In this document: positions 26,540-35,007 of the stretch, one piece after another | Layout: the number at the start of each line of letters is the position of its first letter | Numbering within the stretch: position 1 is the first letter of the stretch | DNA from: G963676655 sp963678305 | GTDB taxonomy: Bacteria; Verrucomicrobiota; Lentisphaeria; Victivallales; Victivallaceae | DNA: 64,000 bases | Assembly: GCA_963678305.2 (NCBI GenBank) | Contig: CAXXVV010000014.1 | Location: 124,001-188,000 of the forward strand | Direction: 5' to 3' | The notes under the pieces: generated by a model | Seen by the model: only the letters and a program-made list of their open reading frames with translations | The model's database searches: none | What the model was told of the DNA's origin: nothing | Made by a program: the position numbers and the translations under genes

Positions 26540-29500
26540 ATGAAATGGAATATATCTCAGAATTTATGGGAAACTCCTGAATGGACCAATGTCAACCGCC
26601 TGCCAGCACACAGTATGCTTATTCCCTTTCAAGATACGACTCTGGCCCGCACCCGTGACCGCAGCCAGTCAGAGTGGTTCATGGATCTGAATGGAGAATG
26701 GAAATTTGACTTGCTTAAACGGCCGGAAGATACTCCGGCAAATTTCGCTGACGCAAAATATGATGATTCAAAATGGGGCAGCATAACCGTACCTTCCGAC
26801 TGGACATTGCAGGGTTTATGGGACCAGCCGATCTATACCAATGTCAAAATGCCGTTTGAAAACAATCCGCCAATCGTACCGGAGGAAAATCCTACCGGCT
26901 TGTACCGGACCGAATTCAAACTCCCGAAAGAGTGGATGAACCGCCGTGTGGTAATCAACTTCGGCGGAGTTGAAAGTGTGCTGGAAGTTTTTCTGAACGG
27001 TCAGTATATCGGCATGAGCAAAGATTCACGGCTGGCTTGTGAGTTTGATTTGACCCCGGCAATTAAAAGTGGAAAAAACGTGCTGGCAGCACGGGTTATT
27101 CGATGGTCCGACGCCAGTTATATTGAAGACCAGGATCATTGGTGGATGGCCGGTATTTATCGCGACGTCTACCTTTACAGTACTGATCACGCTTATATTG
27201 AAGATGTTTTTTCCAATGGAGATCTGGACCTGGAAACCGGAGACGGCATTTTAAGTGTACAGACAAAACTCGCCTTTTCCATCTACGAACGTACCGGCCG
27301 CCAGTTTGATACCAGTGGCCCCCAGGAAGATCTTTTGATCGCCCTGAAATTGACTGATCGCGAAGGTAAAATCATCTGGGCCGAAACCGACCGGATCAGC
27401 TACTCGTTCCGCGAACAATCCTACATCAGCCAGGTTGAAGCGGTGATTCCCCGGATTGCCACCTGGTCGGCGGAGGCGCCGAATCTATATTATTTGACGA
27501 TTACTTTGAAAGATCAAACCGGCAAGCTGATTGAAGCCCGTTGTTCTCGAGTCGGTTTCCGTAATATCTCGGTCGAGGACCGTATGTTGCTCTTTAACGG
27601 CAAATGTGTTTTGATCAAAGGGGTAAACCGGCATGACCATGATGAATATCAAGGGAAAACCGTTCCGCTCGAAACAATGCTGCAGGATATTTTTCTGCTG
27701 AAAAAATTCAACTTTAACGCGGTACGCACCAGTCACTATCCGAATGACCCGTTATGGTATGAATTGTGCGACGAATTCGGCATTTATGTACTGGACGAAG
27801 CCAATGTGGAGACTCATTCAAACTATGCTACGCTCTGTCGCGACCCGCGCTGGGAAAACGCTTTTGTCGAACGTCCGGCCAGAATGGTACTGCGTGACCG
27901 CTGCCATCCGTGTATTTTCGGCTGGTCACTGGGCAACGAGAGCGGACATGGCGAGAATCATGAAAAAGCCGCGATGGCGGTGCGCGATCTTGATCCGACC
28001 CGCATCCTCCATCATGAAGGGGAAATCAAACACACCTGGACCCAGGGATCAAATATCTTTGACGACCGGACTCAGAACCTCTTTAATGATTTTGTCAATC
28101 CGATGTACCCGCAGCTTGAAACGCTGATCAAATGGGCCCGGGAAGAAAATAATGATCCGCGCCCGTTTATCATGTGTGAATATTCACACGCCATGGGCAA
28201 CAGCAACGGTTCCCTGCACGAATACTGGGAAGCATTTGAAACCTATCATGGGCTCCAGGGCGGGTTTATCTGGGACTGGGTTGACCAGGGCTTGGTCAAA
28301 ACCGATAAGAAAGGGCAGAAGTATTGGGGTTACGGAGGCGATTTCGGAGAAAAAATTCACGATTTCGACTTCTGCATCAACGGCATGATATGGCCGGACC
28401 GAACTCCCCATCCATGTATGTACGAGTTCAAATACCTGACGCAACCGGTCGGCATCGAGGAAGAAGACTTGTTTGACGGGCTCATCAGGATCACCAACAA
28501 ACAGTATTTTACCGGTATGGACTGGTTGACCGGCAAATGGGAACTGACGGTGGATGGCGAAGTCGTTGAAACCGGGGAATTCGATGCGCCGGACGTTGAA
28601 CCGGGTTATGACGAAGTTATCGAACTTGATTACGAAGAACCTGAAATGTTTGCCGGCCAAACAGCTTATCTGAATATTTCATTTATGACCAAAGAAGCCA
28701 CACCGTGGTGCGAAGCCGGACACATCGTCGCCAGCGAACAACTGGTTCTGCCGTTTGTCGGAGAGGATGAACCCAAAGTAGAGGCTAAACCCCAAAAAAT
28801 CAAAGTTGACAAAAGCAAATCAGGCTGGAAAATTACCTGCGGCAAACTTGAAGTCGATGTTGACAAGAAAAAAGCGGCAATCACCGGAGTCAGCAAGGAC
28901 GGCAAAAAATTGCTGACCAGCGGCCCGGAACTGAGCATTTGGCGAGCCGCTACTGACAACGACGGCATTCGCGGCTGGATCGGACAGGAACACAAACCGA
29001 TGGGTGAATGGTTGGCCGCCGGACTTGATAAATTGAAAGTTACCGCCTCCGAAGTAGACATTATTGAGGATGATGTGTATGTGACCATATCTTTGAAAAA
29101 AACCTACTGCGGCAGCGACAAGAAAAAAGAGATCACTCACGAAATGACCATAACGGTAACTCAGTACGGTGATATTCTTTGCGAAAACCTGGTTGACGCG
29201 GATGATCATCTGCCGAGTTTGCCGCGGGTCGGGGTTACCCTGCAAACCGCTCCCAACTTTGAAAACGTGACCTATCTGGGGCGCGGACCGCATGAAAACT
29301 ACTGCGACCGCAACAGTTCAGCGTTTATCGGGCTGTATGAAACCACGGTTTCCAATATGTTCACACCATATATTCTGCCGCAGGAAAACGGCTGCCGGAC
29401 CGATGTGCAATATTTCAATCTGACAGACGGAAAAAATGCTTTGAGTTTCATTTCCGATGATGAATTTGATTTTTCCGTTTCCCATTACAGCGCGACCGAC

Positions 29501-29671
29501 TTATTCAAAGCGCTTCATCCAAATGAACTGATCAAGCACAAGGAAACCATCATCAATATCGATCACGTCCATCGCGGTCTCGGCACCGGTAGTTGCGGTC
29601 CGCAAACCCGTGAGGCGTATCATGTAGATCCCGGTATCTACGAATTTACCTTTGTGATTAAAACTAATTGA
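26540..29671 (+). CDS. lacZ: Beta-galactosidase, glycoside hydrolase family 2 (LacZ type)
   Basis: 1043 residues, close to E. coli LacZ (1024). The domains follow in LacZ order: jelly-roll sugar-binding domain (about 45-220, WFMDLNGEWKFDL, GLYRTEFKLP), immunoglobulin-like domain, TIM barrel (about 340-640), further Ig domain and the C-terminal beta-sandwich (about 765-1043). The acid/base is Glu467 in GWSLGNESGHGEN and the nucleophile is Glu547 in FIMCEYSHAMGNS. There is no signal peptide, so it should act on imported beta-galactosides. An AAAAAGGA site precedes the start. The folD gene begins 9 bp after its stop. Confidence 0.95.
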   Translation: MKWNISQNLWETPEWTNVNRLPAHSMLIPFQDTTLARTRDRSQSEWFMDLNGEWKFDLLKRPEDTPANFADAKYDDSKWGSITVPSDWTLQGLWDQPIYTNVKMPFENNPPIVPEENPTGLYRTEFKLPKEWMNRRVVINFGGVESVLEVFLNGQYIGMSKDSRLACEFDLTPAIKSGKNVLAARVIRWSDASYIEDQDHWWMAGIYRDVYLYSTDHAYIEDVFSNGDLDLETGDGILSVQTKLAFSIYERTGRQFDTSGPQEDLLIALKLTDREGKIIWAETDRISYSFREQSYISQVEAVIPRIATWSAEAPNLYYLTITLKDQTGKLIEARCSRVGFRNISVEDRMLLFNGKCVLIKGVNRHDHDEYQGKTVPLETMLQDIFLLKKFNFNAVRTSHYPNDPLWYELCDEFGIYVLDEANVETHSNYATLCRDPRWENAFVERPARMVLRDRCHPCIFGWSLGNESGHGENHEKAAMAVRDLDPTRILHHEGEIKHTWTQGSNIFDDRTQNLFNDFVNPMYPQLETLIKWAREENNDPRPFIMCEYSHAMGNSNGSLHEYWEAFETYHGLQGGFIWDWVDQGLVKTDKKGQKYWGYGGDFGEKIHDFDFCINGMIWPDRTPHPCMYEFKYLTQPVGIEEEDLFDGLIRITNKQYFTGMDWLTGKWELTVDGEVVETGEFDAPDVEPGYDEVIELDYEEPEMFAGQTAYLNISFMTKEATPWCEAGHIVASEQLVLPFVGEDEPKVEAKPQKIKVDKSKSGWKITCGKLEVDVDKKKAAITGVSKDGKKLLTSGPELSIWRAATDNDGIRGWIGQEHKPMGEWLAAGLDKLKVTASEVDIIEDDVYVTISLKKTYCGSDKKKEITHEMTITVTQYGDILCENLVDADDHLPSLPRVGVTLQTAPNFENVTYLGRGPHENYCDRNSSAFIGLYETTVSNMFTPYILPQENGCRTDVQYFNLTDGKNALSFISDDEFDFSVSHYSATDLFKALHPNELIKHKETIINIDHVHRGLGTGSCGPQTREAYHVDPGIYEFTFVIKTN

Positions 29672-29680
29672 GGGAGTAAC

Positions 29681-30568
29681 ATGAGCAATATTATCGACGG
29701 CAAAGCCATAGCCGCCCAAATTAATATGGAAACCGCCGAAGCGGTGGCCGGAATGATTGAAAAGCATAGTCTGCGTCCGGGCTTGGCCGTAATCCTGATC
29801 GGCGAGGATCCCGCGTCCAAAGTCTATGTTGGCATGAAAGAGAAAAAATGCCTGGAATTGGGGATTCACTCTGAAAAAATCGTGATGGATAAGAACGCCA
29901 CAATGGAGGAAGTGCTCGAACTGATCGACCGGCTGAACAAAGCGCCGGAAATCCACGGGATACTGGTCCAGTCTCCCCCTCCCCCGCAAATTGATGAAGA
30001 TAAGGTTGTGGCCGCGATCTCCCCCCGGAAAGACGTCGACTGCTTCCACGCTGAAAATGTCGGCAAAATGCTGATCGGCAAACGCGACGGTTTTTTTCCG
30101 TGTACGCCATACGGGGTAATGCTGCTGCTGGAAAGAAGCGGAGTTGATGTCTGCGGCAAACACGCCGTGGTTCTGGGACGTTCAAATATTGTCGGCAAGC
30201 CGATGGCGGCATTGTTGATGCAGAAAGCAGCCGGAGCCAACGCTACTGTAACTGTCTGTCACTCCAGAACTCCAAATATTGCGGATTTCACCCGACAGGC
30301 GGACATACTAATTGCGGCAATCGGCTTTCCGGAGTTCGTCAAAGGTGATATGGTAAAAGACGGTGTTGTGGTAATTGACGTGGGCATGAACCGGGTTGAC
30401 GATCCGGCTGCGAAACGCGGCTATAAACTGGTTGGAGATGTCGATTTTGATTCTGTTGCAAAAAAGGCTTCTCTGATCACCCCGGTTCCTGGTGGAGTAG
30501 GACCGATGACAATCGCCATGCTGATGCAGAATACTTTAAAAGCCTGCAGAATGCAAAATAACCTCTAA
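29681..30568 (+). CDS. folD: Methylenetetrahydrofolate dehydrogenase/cyclohydrolase
   Basis: 295 residues of FolD. The catalytic Lys53 and Tyr49 are in SKVYVGMKEKK, HGILVQSPPPPQ is the substrate loop, and VVLGRSNIVGKPMAALL is the NADP-binding motif. TPVPGGVGPMTIAML is the C-terminal signature. It interconverts 5,10-methylene-, methenyl- and 10-formyl-tetrahydrofolate. A GAGGGAG site precedes the start. It is only 9 bp from the beta-galactosidase stop, an unusual pairing that suggests co-transcription by chance of position. Confidence 0.96.
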   Translation: MSNIIDGKAIAAQINMETAEAVAGMIEKHSLRPGLAVILIGEDPASKVYVGMKEKKCLELGIHSEKIVMDKNATMEEVLELIDRLNKAPEIHGILVQSPPPPQIDEDKVVAAISPRKDVDCFHAENVGKMLIGKRDGFFPCTPYGVMLLLERSGVDVCGKHAVVLGRSNIVGKPMAALLMQKAAGANATVTVCHSRTPNIADFTRQADILIAAIGFPEFVKGDMVKDGVVVIDVGMNRVDDPAAKRGYKLVGDVDFDSVAKKASLITPVPGGVGPMTIAMLMQNTLKACRMQNNL

Positions 30569-30624
30569 AATCTATTTTTTATCGAACTTTTTTTAAATAA
30601 CGCTGTCTAAAGGTACAAACCTGT

Positions 30625-31251
30625 ATGGATTCGGAGTTAAAAAACCGAAGTGACAAAGAACTGGTTGAAGCATTTAAAGCCGGTAGGAAAGAAGTATTTG
30701 ACGAACTGGTCAGGCGTCATACGCAATCGCTTTATCATGTTGCGTTCGGCCTGCTGAATGACCCGCAGGACGCGGAAGAAGTCGTTCAGGACACTTTCGT
30801 CAGAGCTTACCGGGCCCTGGATAAATTCCGAGGTGACTCAAGCTTTAAAACCTGGATCAACAGGATCGTAATGAACTTGTCCCGTAACAAGTATCATTGG
30901 AACCGGAGACGCGGTTCCGAGGTCAACCTGAGTCTTTACCAGCCGGGAAACACTCTTGGCGAAGATGAAGATCGGGAAATACCGTTACCGGACGCAAAAA
31001 TGAAGCCGGACAGCATGATTGAAACAGCAGAACTGGAAAAAACCGTTTTACAGGGTTTTGAAAACCTGCCGGAAAAGCTTAAGGAAGCGATGATTCTCAG
31101 GCATGTAAATGACATGTCATATGAAAACATCGCCGAAGCCTTAGACTGTAAAGTAGGTACGGTTAAATCAAGGTTGTCCAGAGGCCGGGAGCTTTTAAAG
31201 GACTTTCTGGCATCGAGATTCAGTGATAATCCGGCGTTTAACCGGACTTGA
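30625..31251 (+). CDS. ECF-type RNA polymerase sigma factor
   Basis: 208 residues. Region 2 is at about 20-90 (LVRRHTQSLYHVAFGLLNDP then QDAEEVVQDTFVRAYRAL and SFKTWINRIVMNLSRN). Region 4 is at about 140-195 (LPEKLKEAMILRHVNDMSYE then NIAEALDCKVGTVKSRLSRG). There is no region 3, as expected for the RpoE/SigW group. A linker of about 40 residues rich in charged residues separates the two. The anti-sigma gene overlaps or follows directly, so the pair is likely autoregulated. Confidence 0.95.
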   Translation: MDSELKNRSDKELVEAFKAGRKEVFDELVRRHTQSLYHVAFGLLNDPQDAEEVVQDTFVRAYRALDKFRGDSSFKTWINRIVMNLSRNKYHWNRRRGSEVNLSLYQPGNTLGEDEDREIPLPDAKMKPDSMIETAELEKTVLQGFENLPEKLKEAMILRHVNDMSYENIAEALDCKVGTVKSRLSRGRELLKDFLASRFSDNPAFNRT

Positions 31252-31265
31252 AGCAGGAGCTGAAA

Positions 31266-32153
31266 ATGAAAAACAACAATAGCGATATAACAACAGAGTG
31301 TCCGTCACTGGAAGTGATCGGCGCCTGGTTTGACGGCGAACTGTCCGAGGAGTCTCCGGAAGCCGTCCATATCCGTAATTGCGCGCATTGTACCAGACAG
31401 GTACAAATGCTGGAACTGTTTGAAAATTCCCTCAAACATCGTTTCGCAGCGGTTGATGAAGCGGCATTGATCAACCGGGTCACTGCTGGAGTTCACCGGC
31501 AACTGGCTGAAGTTGAAACTCCAGGACATTCTCACCATTTTATGTCATTGGCATTCAAACTGGCCGCGTCAATAGTTATCTGCGCCTCCGCGGTGGTATT
31601 TTTTATGCGGGATGAACCAACCGCTCAAGTTCAGGAACCGACCATTGCGAGTAATGACAAACCTCTGCAGGCAAAAGATTTCCCCTATTATACAAACTCT
31701 CAGTCTCAAATCGGCTCACTGGTCCGCAACGGCAACACCATCCCTTTGCATAACCTGGCAACTGTAGATTTCGGCAATTCATCATCTCCTGTCTTCAGCG
31801 GCGCGAAAGAGTTCAGCAACTATGCGGCTGCTCAGGAAAAGCCGGTTACCATACCGGACCATGTCAACCAGGTTTGGCTTGTGGACAAACTCCCTGTTGT
31901 GGAAAAGAAGTTAAACAGCATCCTGCAAGCAGAAGGTGTACCGCAAATCTGCTATCGGATTTCCGCTTCTGACAAAACTCTCGCTTTAACTGCCAGGCTC
32001 AGTAAAATGCAATTGGTAAAACTGGTTCGTGGCTGCAGCAAGGCCGGATACGACCTGGTATCGCCAATCTCCCCCCAGCCGGAACAAAATATTTTCAGCG
32101 GCAGTGCTGATGCCCCAACATTGTATCAGGCTAAGTTTCTGATAAACAAATAA
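31266..32153 (+). CDS. Zinc-finger (ZAS) anti-sigma factor, membrane-anchored
   Basis: 295 residues from ATG 31266 with AGGAG 8 bp upstream. The N-terminal domain holds the zinc motif H-x3-C-x2-C in VHIRNCAHCTRQ, typical of anti-sigma domains that clamp ECF factors. A single membrane helix lies at about residues 99-117 (LAFKLAASIVICASAVVFF). The remaining 175 residues are extracytoplasmic and resemble no domain I know, so they are likely the sensory part. It starts 14 bp after the sigma gene's stop codon. Confidence 0.85.
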   Translation: MKNNNSDITTECPSLEVIGAWFDGELSEESPEAVHIRNCAHCTRQVQMLELFENSLKHRFAAVDEAALINRVTAGVHRQLAEVETPGHSHHFMSLAFKLAASIVICASAVVFFMRDEPTAQVQEPTIASNDKPLQAKDFPYYTNSQSQIGSLVRNGNTIPLHNLATVDFGNSSSPVFSGAKEFSNYAAAQEKPVTIPDHVNQVWLVDKLPVVEKKLNSILQAEGVPQICYRISASDKTLALTARLSKMQLVKLVRGCSKAGYDLVSPISPQPEQNIFSGSADAPTLYQAKFLINK

Positions 32154-32225
32154 TTGCCACCTGCAGTCAATTAGTTTTTTGTCACATAATGCTTGCGTTC
32201 CGGGGGTAATGCCGAATTTGCACGA

Positions 32226-32269
32226 CCGTAAAATTGATTTTTCCACACTTTGCAGAAAAATTTTTACGG
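32226..32269. other. Long imperfect hairpin after the sigma/anti-sigma genes
   Basis: CCGTAAAA (32226-32233) pairs with TTTTACGG (32262-32269) and ATTTTTC (32237-32243) with GAAAAAT (32255-32261), with a 3-base bulge and an 11-base loop. No T-run follows. It may slow or end transcription of the anti-sigma gene. Confidence 0.35.
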
Positions 32270-32275
32270 AGTGAT

Positions 32276-32303
32276 TTGATTTCCTTGCAAAGAAATGTAT
32301 AAT
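32276..32303 (+). promoter_or_regulatory. Candidate sigma-70 promoter of the 140-residue protein gene
   Basis: TTGATT (32276-32281), a 16-bp spacer and a consensus TATAAT (32298-32303) lie 56 bp before the start codon. Confidence 0.55.
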
Positions 32304-32359
32304 ATTATTGATTATATTTTATTTAAGCTGAATTGTATACTTTTGTAAGGAGCTTTCAG

Positions 32360-32782
32360 ATGGATAGAGATTCGTTTATTAACGCCTATGATTCGACCAA
32401 GCCCGAAACCTGGCCCAATGCCGCTTTGGCACTGGTTGGAGAAGCAATCGCTGATAAAAAAAACAATCTCTCAATTACTGAAACCATAAAGGCTTTTGAT
32501 AAAACCGCCTTTAAAATGTGGGGCCGGATGCTCGCCCTTACCGAAGCTGATATTGAACTTGACCGGGCAGCTGATTACTTTGAAAAAGACCCGGAAAATG
32601 ATGAGCTTTTCTCTTTATTGGCTAACAGAGTCGATGAGGAAATAAAAAATAATCCGGACTTTGCAAAAAAATTCGGTTTCCTGTTACTGCAACTTGTGAG
32701 ACTTGAGAAGAATGTCCGCCTCGAGCCTCTGACAAATTACAGCAACCGGACTCAGAAACTCGAATTTGACGACGAGGAATAA
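32360..32782 (+). CDS. Conserved-looking helical protein, unknown
   Basis: 140 residues from the ATG at 32360, chosen for the AAGGAG site 7 bp upstream. It is acidic and mostly helical, with no cysteines, signal peptide or membrane segment (AALALVGEAIADKKNN, KTAFKMWGRMLALTEADIEL, FGFLLLQLVRLEKNVRLEPL). No family is recognised. It has a good promoter upstream and precedes the UroD-type gene by about 50 bp, so the two may be transcribed together. Confidence 0.65.
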   Translation: MDRDSFINAYDSTKPETWPNAALALVGEAIADKKNNLSITETIKAFDKTAFKMWGRMLALTEADIELDRAADYFEKDPENDELFSLLANRVDEEIKNNPDFAKKFGFLLLQLVRLEKNVRLEPLTNYSNRTQKLEFDDEE

Positions 32783-32835
32783 TCACTTTATCTCCTTATC
32801 CTCATATATTCATCAAATTTTTATTTATTTAATCA

Positions 32836-33855
32836 ATGGGGATATTCTCTATGACAGGCTTGCAACGTACTTTAGATTTTATCAGCGGCAAAAAAGTTGA
32901 CCGTTTACCTTACCACCCGATCGTCATGCGCATCGTTTCCGAATTGACCGGCGTTAATTACCGTGATTACTGTATTGATCCTCTCTGCCACTGCAAGGCC
33001 GCTATTCAAATGAGTGAAATTCTCAATTGTGACTGGGTTACGGTTATGTCGGACCCCTATGCGGAATCCGAGGCGTTCGGCTTGAACGTTGAATATCCGG
33101 ACAATGCCATGCCGCATGAAACCGGGCTGTTGATCCTTGAACCTTCCGACATTGATAAATTGACTATTCCGGTCATTGAAAATTCAAAACGAATGCAGGG
33201 ACGGGTTGATCAGATCAGGCATTTCGTGGAACTGGGAAAGGATCGTTTTTTTATCGTCGGCTGGGTTGAAGGCGCGGTTGCGGAGTATGCCGACCTGCGC
33301 GGTCTTGGAAGTGTCTGTCTTGATTTCTATGATTGTCCGGACAAGGTCCATAAGGCACTTGACATCATTACGGAAAACGCATTGAACCTGATTACGGCCC
33401 AGGTCAAGGCGGGAGCCCACTGTATCGGCATCGGCGACGCCGTCTGTTCCCAGATCGGCCCGGAACTCTATCAGGAGTTTGCGATGGAGAAAGAGCAGAT
33501 TATGATCGATCACATTCACTCGCTTGGCGCGCTTGCCAAAGTTCATATATGCGGCGACACCACGGAAATAATCCCGTTTCTGGCAAAGATCGGCGCGGAC
33601 ATAATCGACGTCGATCATCTGGCTTCCGATATGGCCGGATTCGCGTCATATTTGAAACCGAATCAGGTTCTTTGCGGCAATGCCGACCCGGTCTCCGTCA
33701 TTGCAAACGGCACTCCGGAAAAAATCAAGGCATACGTCAAAAACATTCACGAGCAAACCAACGGCCGAACCATCGTCTCCGCCGGTTGTGAAATCATCCC
33801 CGGCAACTCAATGGAAAACCTAAAAGCGTTCCAACAAGCAACATATTTATTCTAA
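32836..33855 (+). CDS. Uroporphyrinogen decarboxylase/MtaA-family methyltransferase-like protein
   Basis: 339 residues. The N-terminus (LQRTLDFISGKKVDRLPYHP) is typical of the URO-D superfamily, a TIM barrel. Three zinc ligands of the MtaA/CmuA-type corrinoid methyltransferases are visible: His237 and Cys239 in KVHICGDT, and Cys318 in SAGCEIIPG. These favour a cobamide-dependent methyl transfer over heme synthesis. An alternative start at 32851 has GGGGA 8 bp upstream and would shorten it by five residues. No corrinoid protein gene is adjacent, so the methyl donor is unknown. Confidence 0.85.
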   Translation: MGIFSMTGLQRTLDFISGKKVDRLPYHPIVMRIVSELTGVNYRDYCIDPLCHCKAAIQMSEILNCDWVTVMSDPYAESEAFGLNVEYPDNAMPHETGLLILEPSDIDKLTIPVIENSKRMQGRVDQIRHFVELGKDRFFIVGWVEGAVAEYADLRGLGSVCLDFYDCPDKVHKALDIITENALNLITAQVKAGAHCIGIGDAVCSQIGPELYQEFAMEKEQIMIDHIHSLGALAKVHICGDTTEIIPFLAKIGADIIDVDHLASDMAGFASYLKPNQVLCGNADPVSVIANGTPEKIKAYVKNIHEQTNGRTIVSAGCEIIPGNSMENLKAFQQATYLF

Positions 33856-33973
33856 ATATACTATCTAAATCCAGTCAACCCTCCAACTATAAAAGACAAC
33901 GTTGCATTGGTTATATAATTACTTTAATACCTATTTTTAAGCGATAGATTTTAAATTACCTGGTAATTATAAC

Positions 33974-34600
33974 TCAGGCAACTCCGGTGAAGGCGTCAAC
34001 CACCATGTCAACGTAATCGCTGATGCCTATCGGGGCCAGTTTGGCCAGTTTGCCGCCAAGCTCGACAAATATTTTCATGTCCTCGTAACTCTTCGCGAAT
34101 TCTTCACGCAACTCTTGCGGGCTCATTTTGGCATTCTGTGCATGTCTTACCCGTTCGATACTGTTCCCGGCTTTGTAGAGCAAATGGATCACCTCTCCGG
34201 CATTTACCAGTTGGTCAATATATCCCAGGTATTTCGATGTTTTCAGGAAGAATTCATAATATTTGTCAGCAAACTTGATGAACTTGCTTTTTGACTTCAG
34301 GAACGCTTCCCATTCCCCGATCGAGAATTTCCCTTTGGTTGATAACACGTAGCCGCCAAACTTCAACGGACAACCCTTGATATATATATGCTCATAAATT
34401 TTACGCGCCCATTCGTTTTTTTTTCTCTCGATCAGGAACTTTAACCGGTTCAGAACCAAAGAGGAATATTTCAAGCCTTCAATTGCGTCTTTAGTTAAGT
34501 CCATTCTGCCCTTGAAATCAGCATAGTCAAAATGGTCTATCACACTCTTTGAAAGATGTTTGGGACCAGTTATTTTTTTTAATTTAGGTTTTAGTGTCAA
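33974..34600 (-). CDS. Helical basic protein, unknown, possibly 5'-truncated
   Basis: The frame from a TTG at 34600 gives 208 residues. An ATG at 34504 with AAGGG 5 bp upstream gives a 176-residue form starting MDLTKDAIEGLKYSSL. The protein is basic and helical and ends KLAPIGISDYVDMVVDAFTG with a mildly hydrophobic C-terminus. The lack of an ATG or ribosome site at the long start, and the repeat-rich DNA just upstream, leave open that it is the tail of a larger gene. No family is recognised. Confidence 0.5.
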   Translation of the reverse strand: MTLKPKLKKITGPKHLSKSVIDHFDYADFKGRMDLTKDAIEGLKYSSLVLNRLKFLIERKKNEWARKIYEHIYIKGCPLKFGGYVLSTKGKFSIGEWEAFLKSKSKFIKFADKYYEFFLKTSKYLGYIDQLVNAGEVIHLLYKAGNSIERVRHAQNAKMSPQELREEFAKSYEDMKIFVELGGKLAKLAPIGISDYVDMVVDAFTGVA

Positions 34601-34607
34601 CCAGTGG

Positions 34608-34635
34608 GAATTACGAATTAGAAATTAGGATAAGA
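34608..34635. repeat. Decayed heptanucleotide tandem repeat, GAATTAG type
   Basis: Units GAATTAC, GAATTAG, AAATTAG, GATAAGA run with an exact 7-bp period. Confidence 0.6.
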
Positions 34636-34688
34636 ACGGAAGCGCAGCCAAAGCATGTAACTACTTGGAGAATATCTTTTCATGTCAT

Positions 34689-34722
34689 TTTGGAATGCGG
34701 TTAAATCTAACCGCATTCCAAA
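34689..34722. repeat. Perfect 15-bp inverted repeat
   Basis: Arms TTTGGAATGCGGTTA (34689-34703) and TAACCGCATTCCAAA (34708-34722) with a 4-base loop AATC. No T-run on either side, so it is not an ordinary terminator. It could be a regulator site or a single REP-like unit. Confidence 0.7.
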
Positions 34723-34830
34723 TATAGCCGGCGGCATAGCTTGTCCCGGTCCTGATGGCTGAATCATTGTTACGGGTATAGCCAACCTTATACATTACAA
34801 TTTTTTCAGCCCGGGCTGAAAAACTAAAAC

Positions 34831-34861
34831 TCATTTCGTGATTTTTCGTGGTTTTTCGTGG
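34831..34861. repeat. Decamer tandem repeat, TTTTTCGTGG type
   Basis: Three copies with a 10-bp period: TCATTTCGTG, ATTTTTCGTG, GTTTTTCGTG. Confidence 0.65.
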
Positions 34862-34920
34862 TTAAATTCAGCATTAATAATCTCCTAATCTTGCAAAAAC
34901 TAAAAAATAATAATATTTTT

Positions 34921-34950
34921 CTTTCAAAAACTTGCAAAAACTTGCAAAAC
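34921..34950. repeat. Decamer tandem repeat upstream of the DeoR gene, possible operator
   Basis: CTTTCAAAAA, CTTGCAAAAA, CTTGCAAAAC run in tandem at helical-turn spacing, with a further CTTGCAAAAA at 34890-34899. Their place 60-120 bp before the regulator start suggests an autoregulatory site. Confidence 0.4.
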
Positions 34951-35007
34951 ATATATATTAACAGACATAAACAAACATTTTTAAGCAATTATAAACAAAA
35001 TTTTGCA

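Larger units (their letters stand above)
34601..35007. other. Repeat-rich intergenic region
   Basis: This stretch of about 400 bp holds heptad repeats (34608-34635), a perfect 15-bp hairpin (34689-34722), a 22-bp palindrome at 34802-34823, decamer repeats (34831-34861) and AT-rich decamers near the DeoR start (34921-34950). No gene is evident. The reading that extends the DeoR gene back to 34858 crosses these repeats and is not credible. Confidence 0.5.

Noticed and set aside
34802..34823. 22-bp palindrome (TTTTTCAGCCC and its complement) as a terminator
   Set aside because: The arms are T- and A-rich but no transcript clearly ends here and no separate T-run follows.
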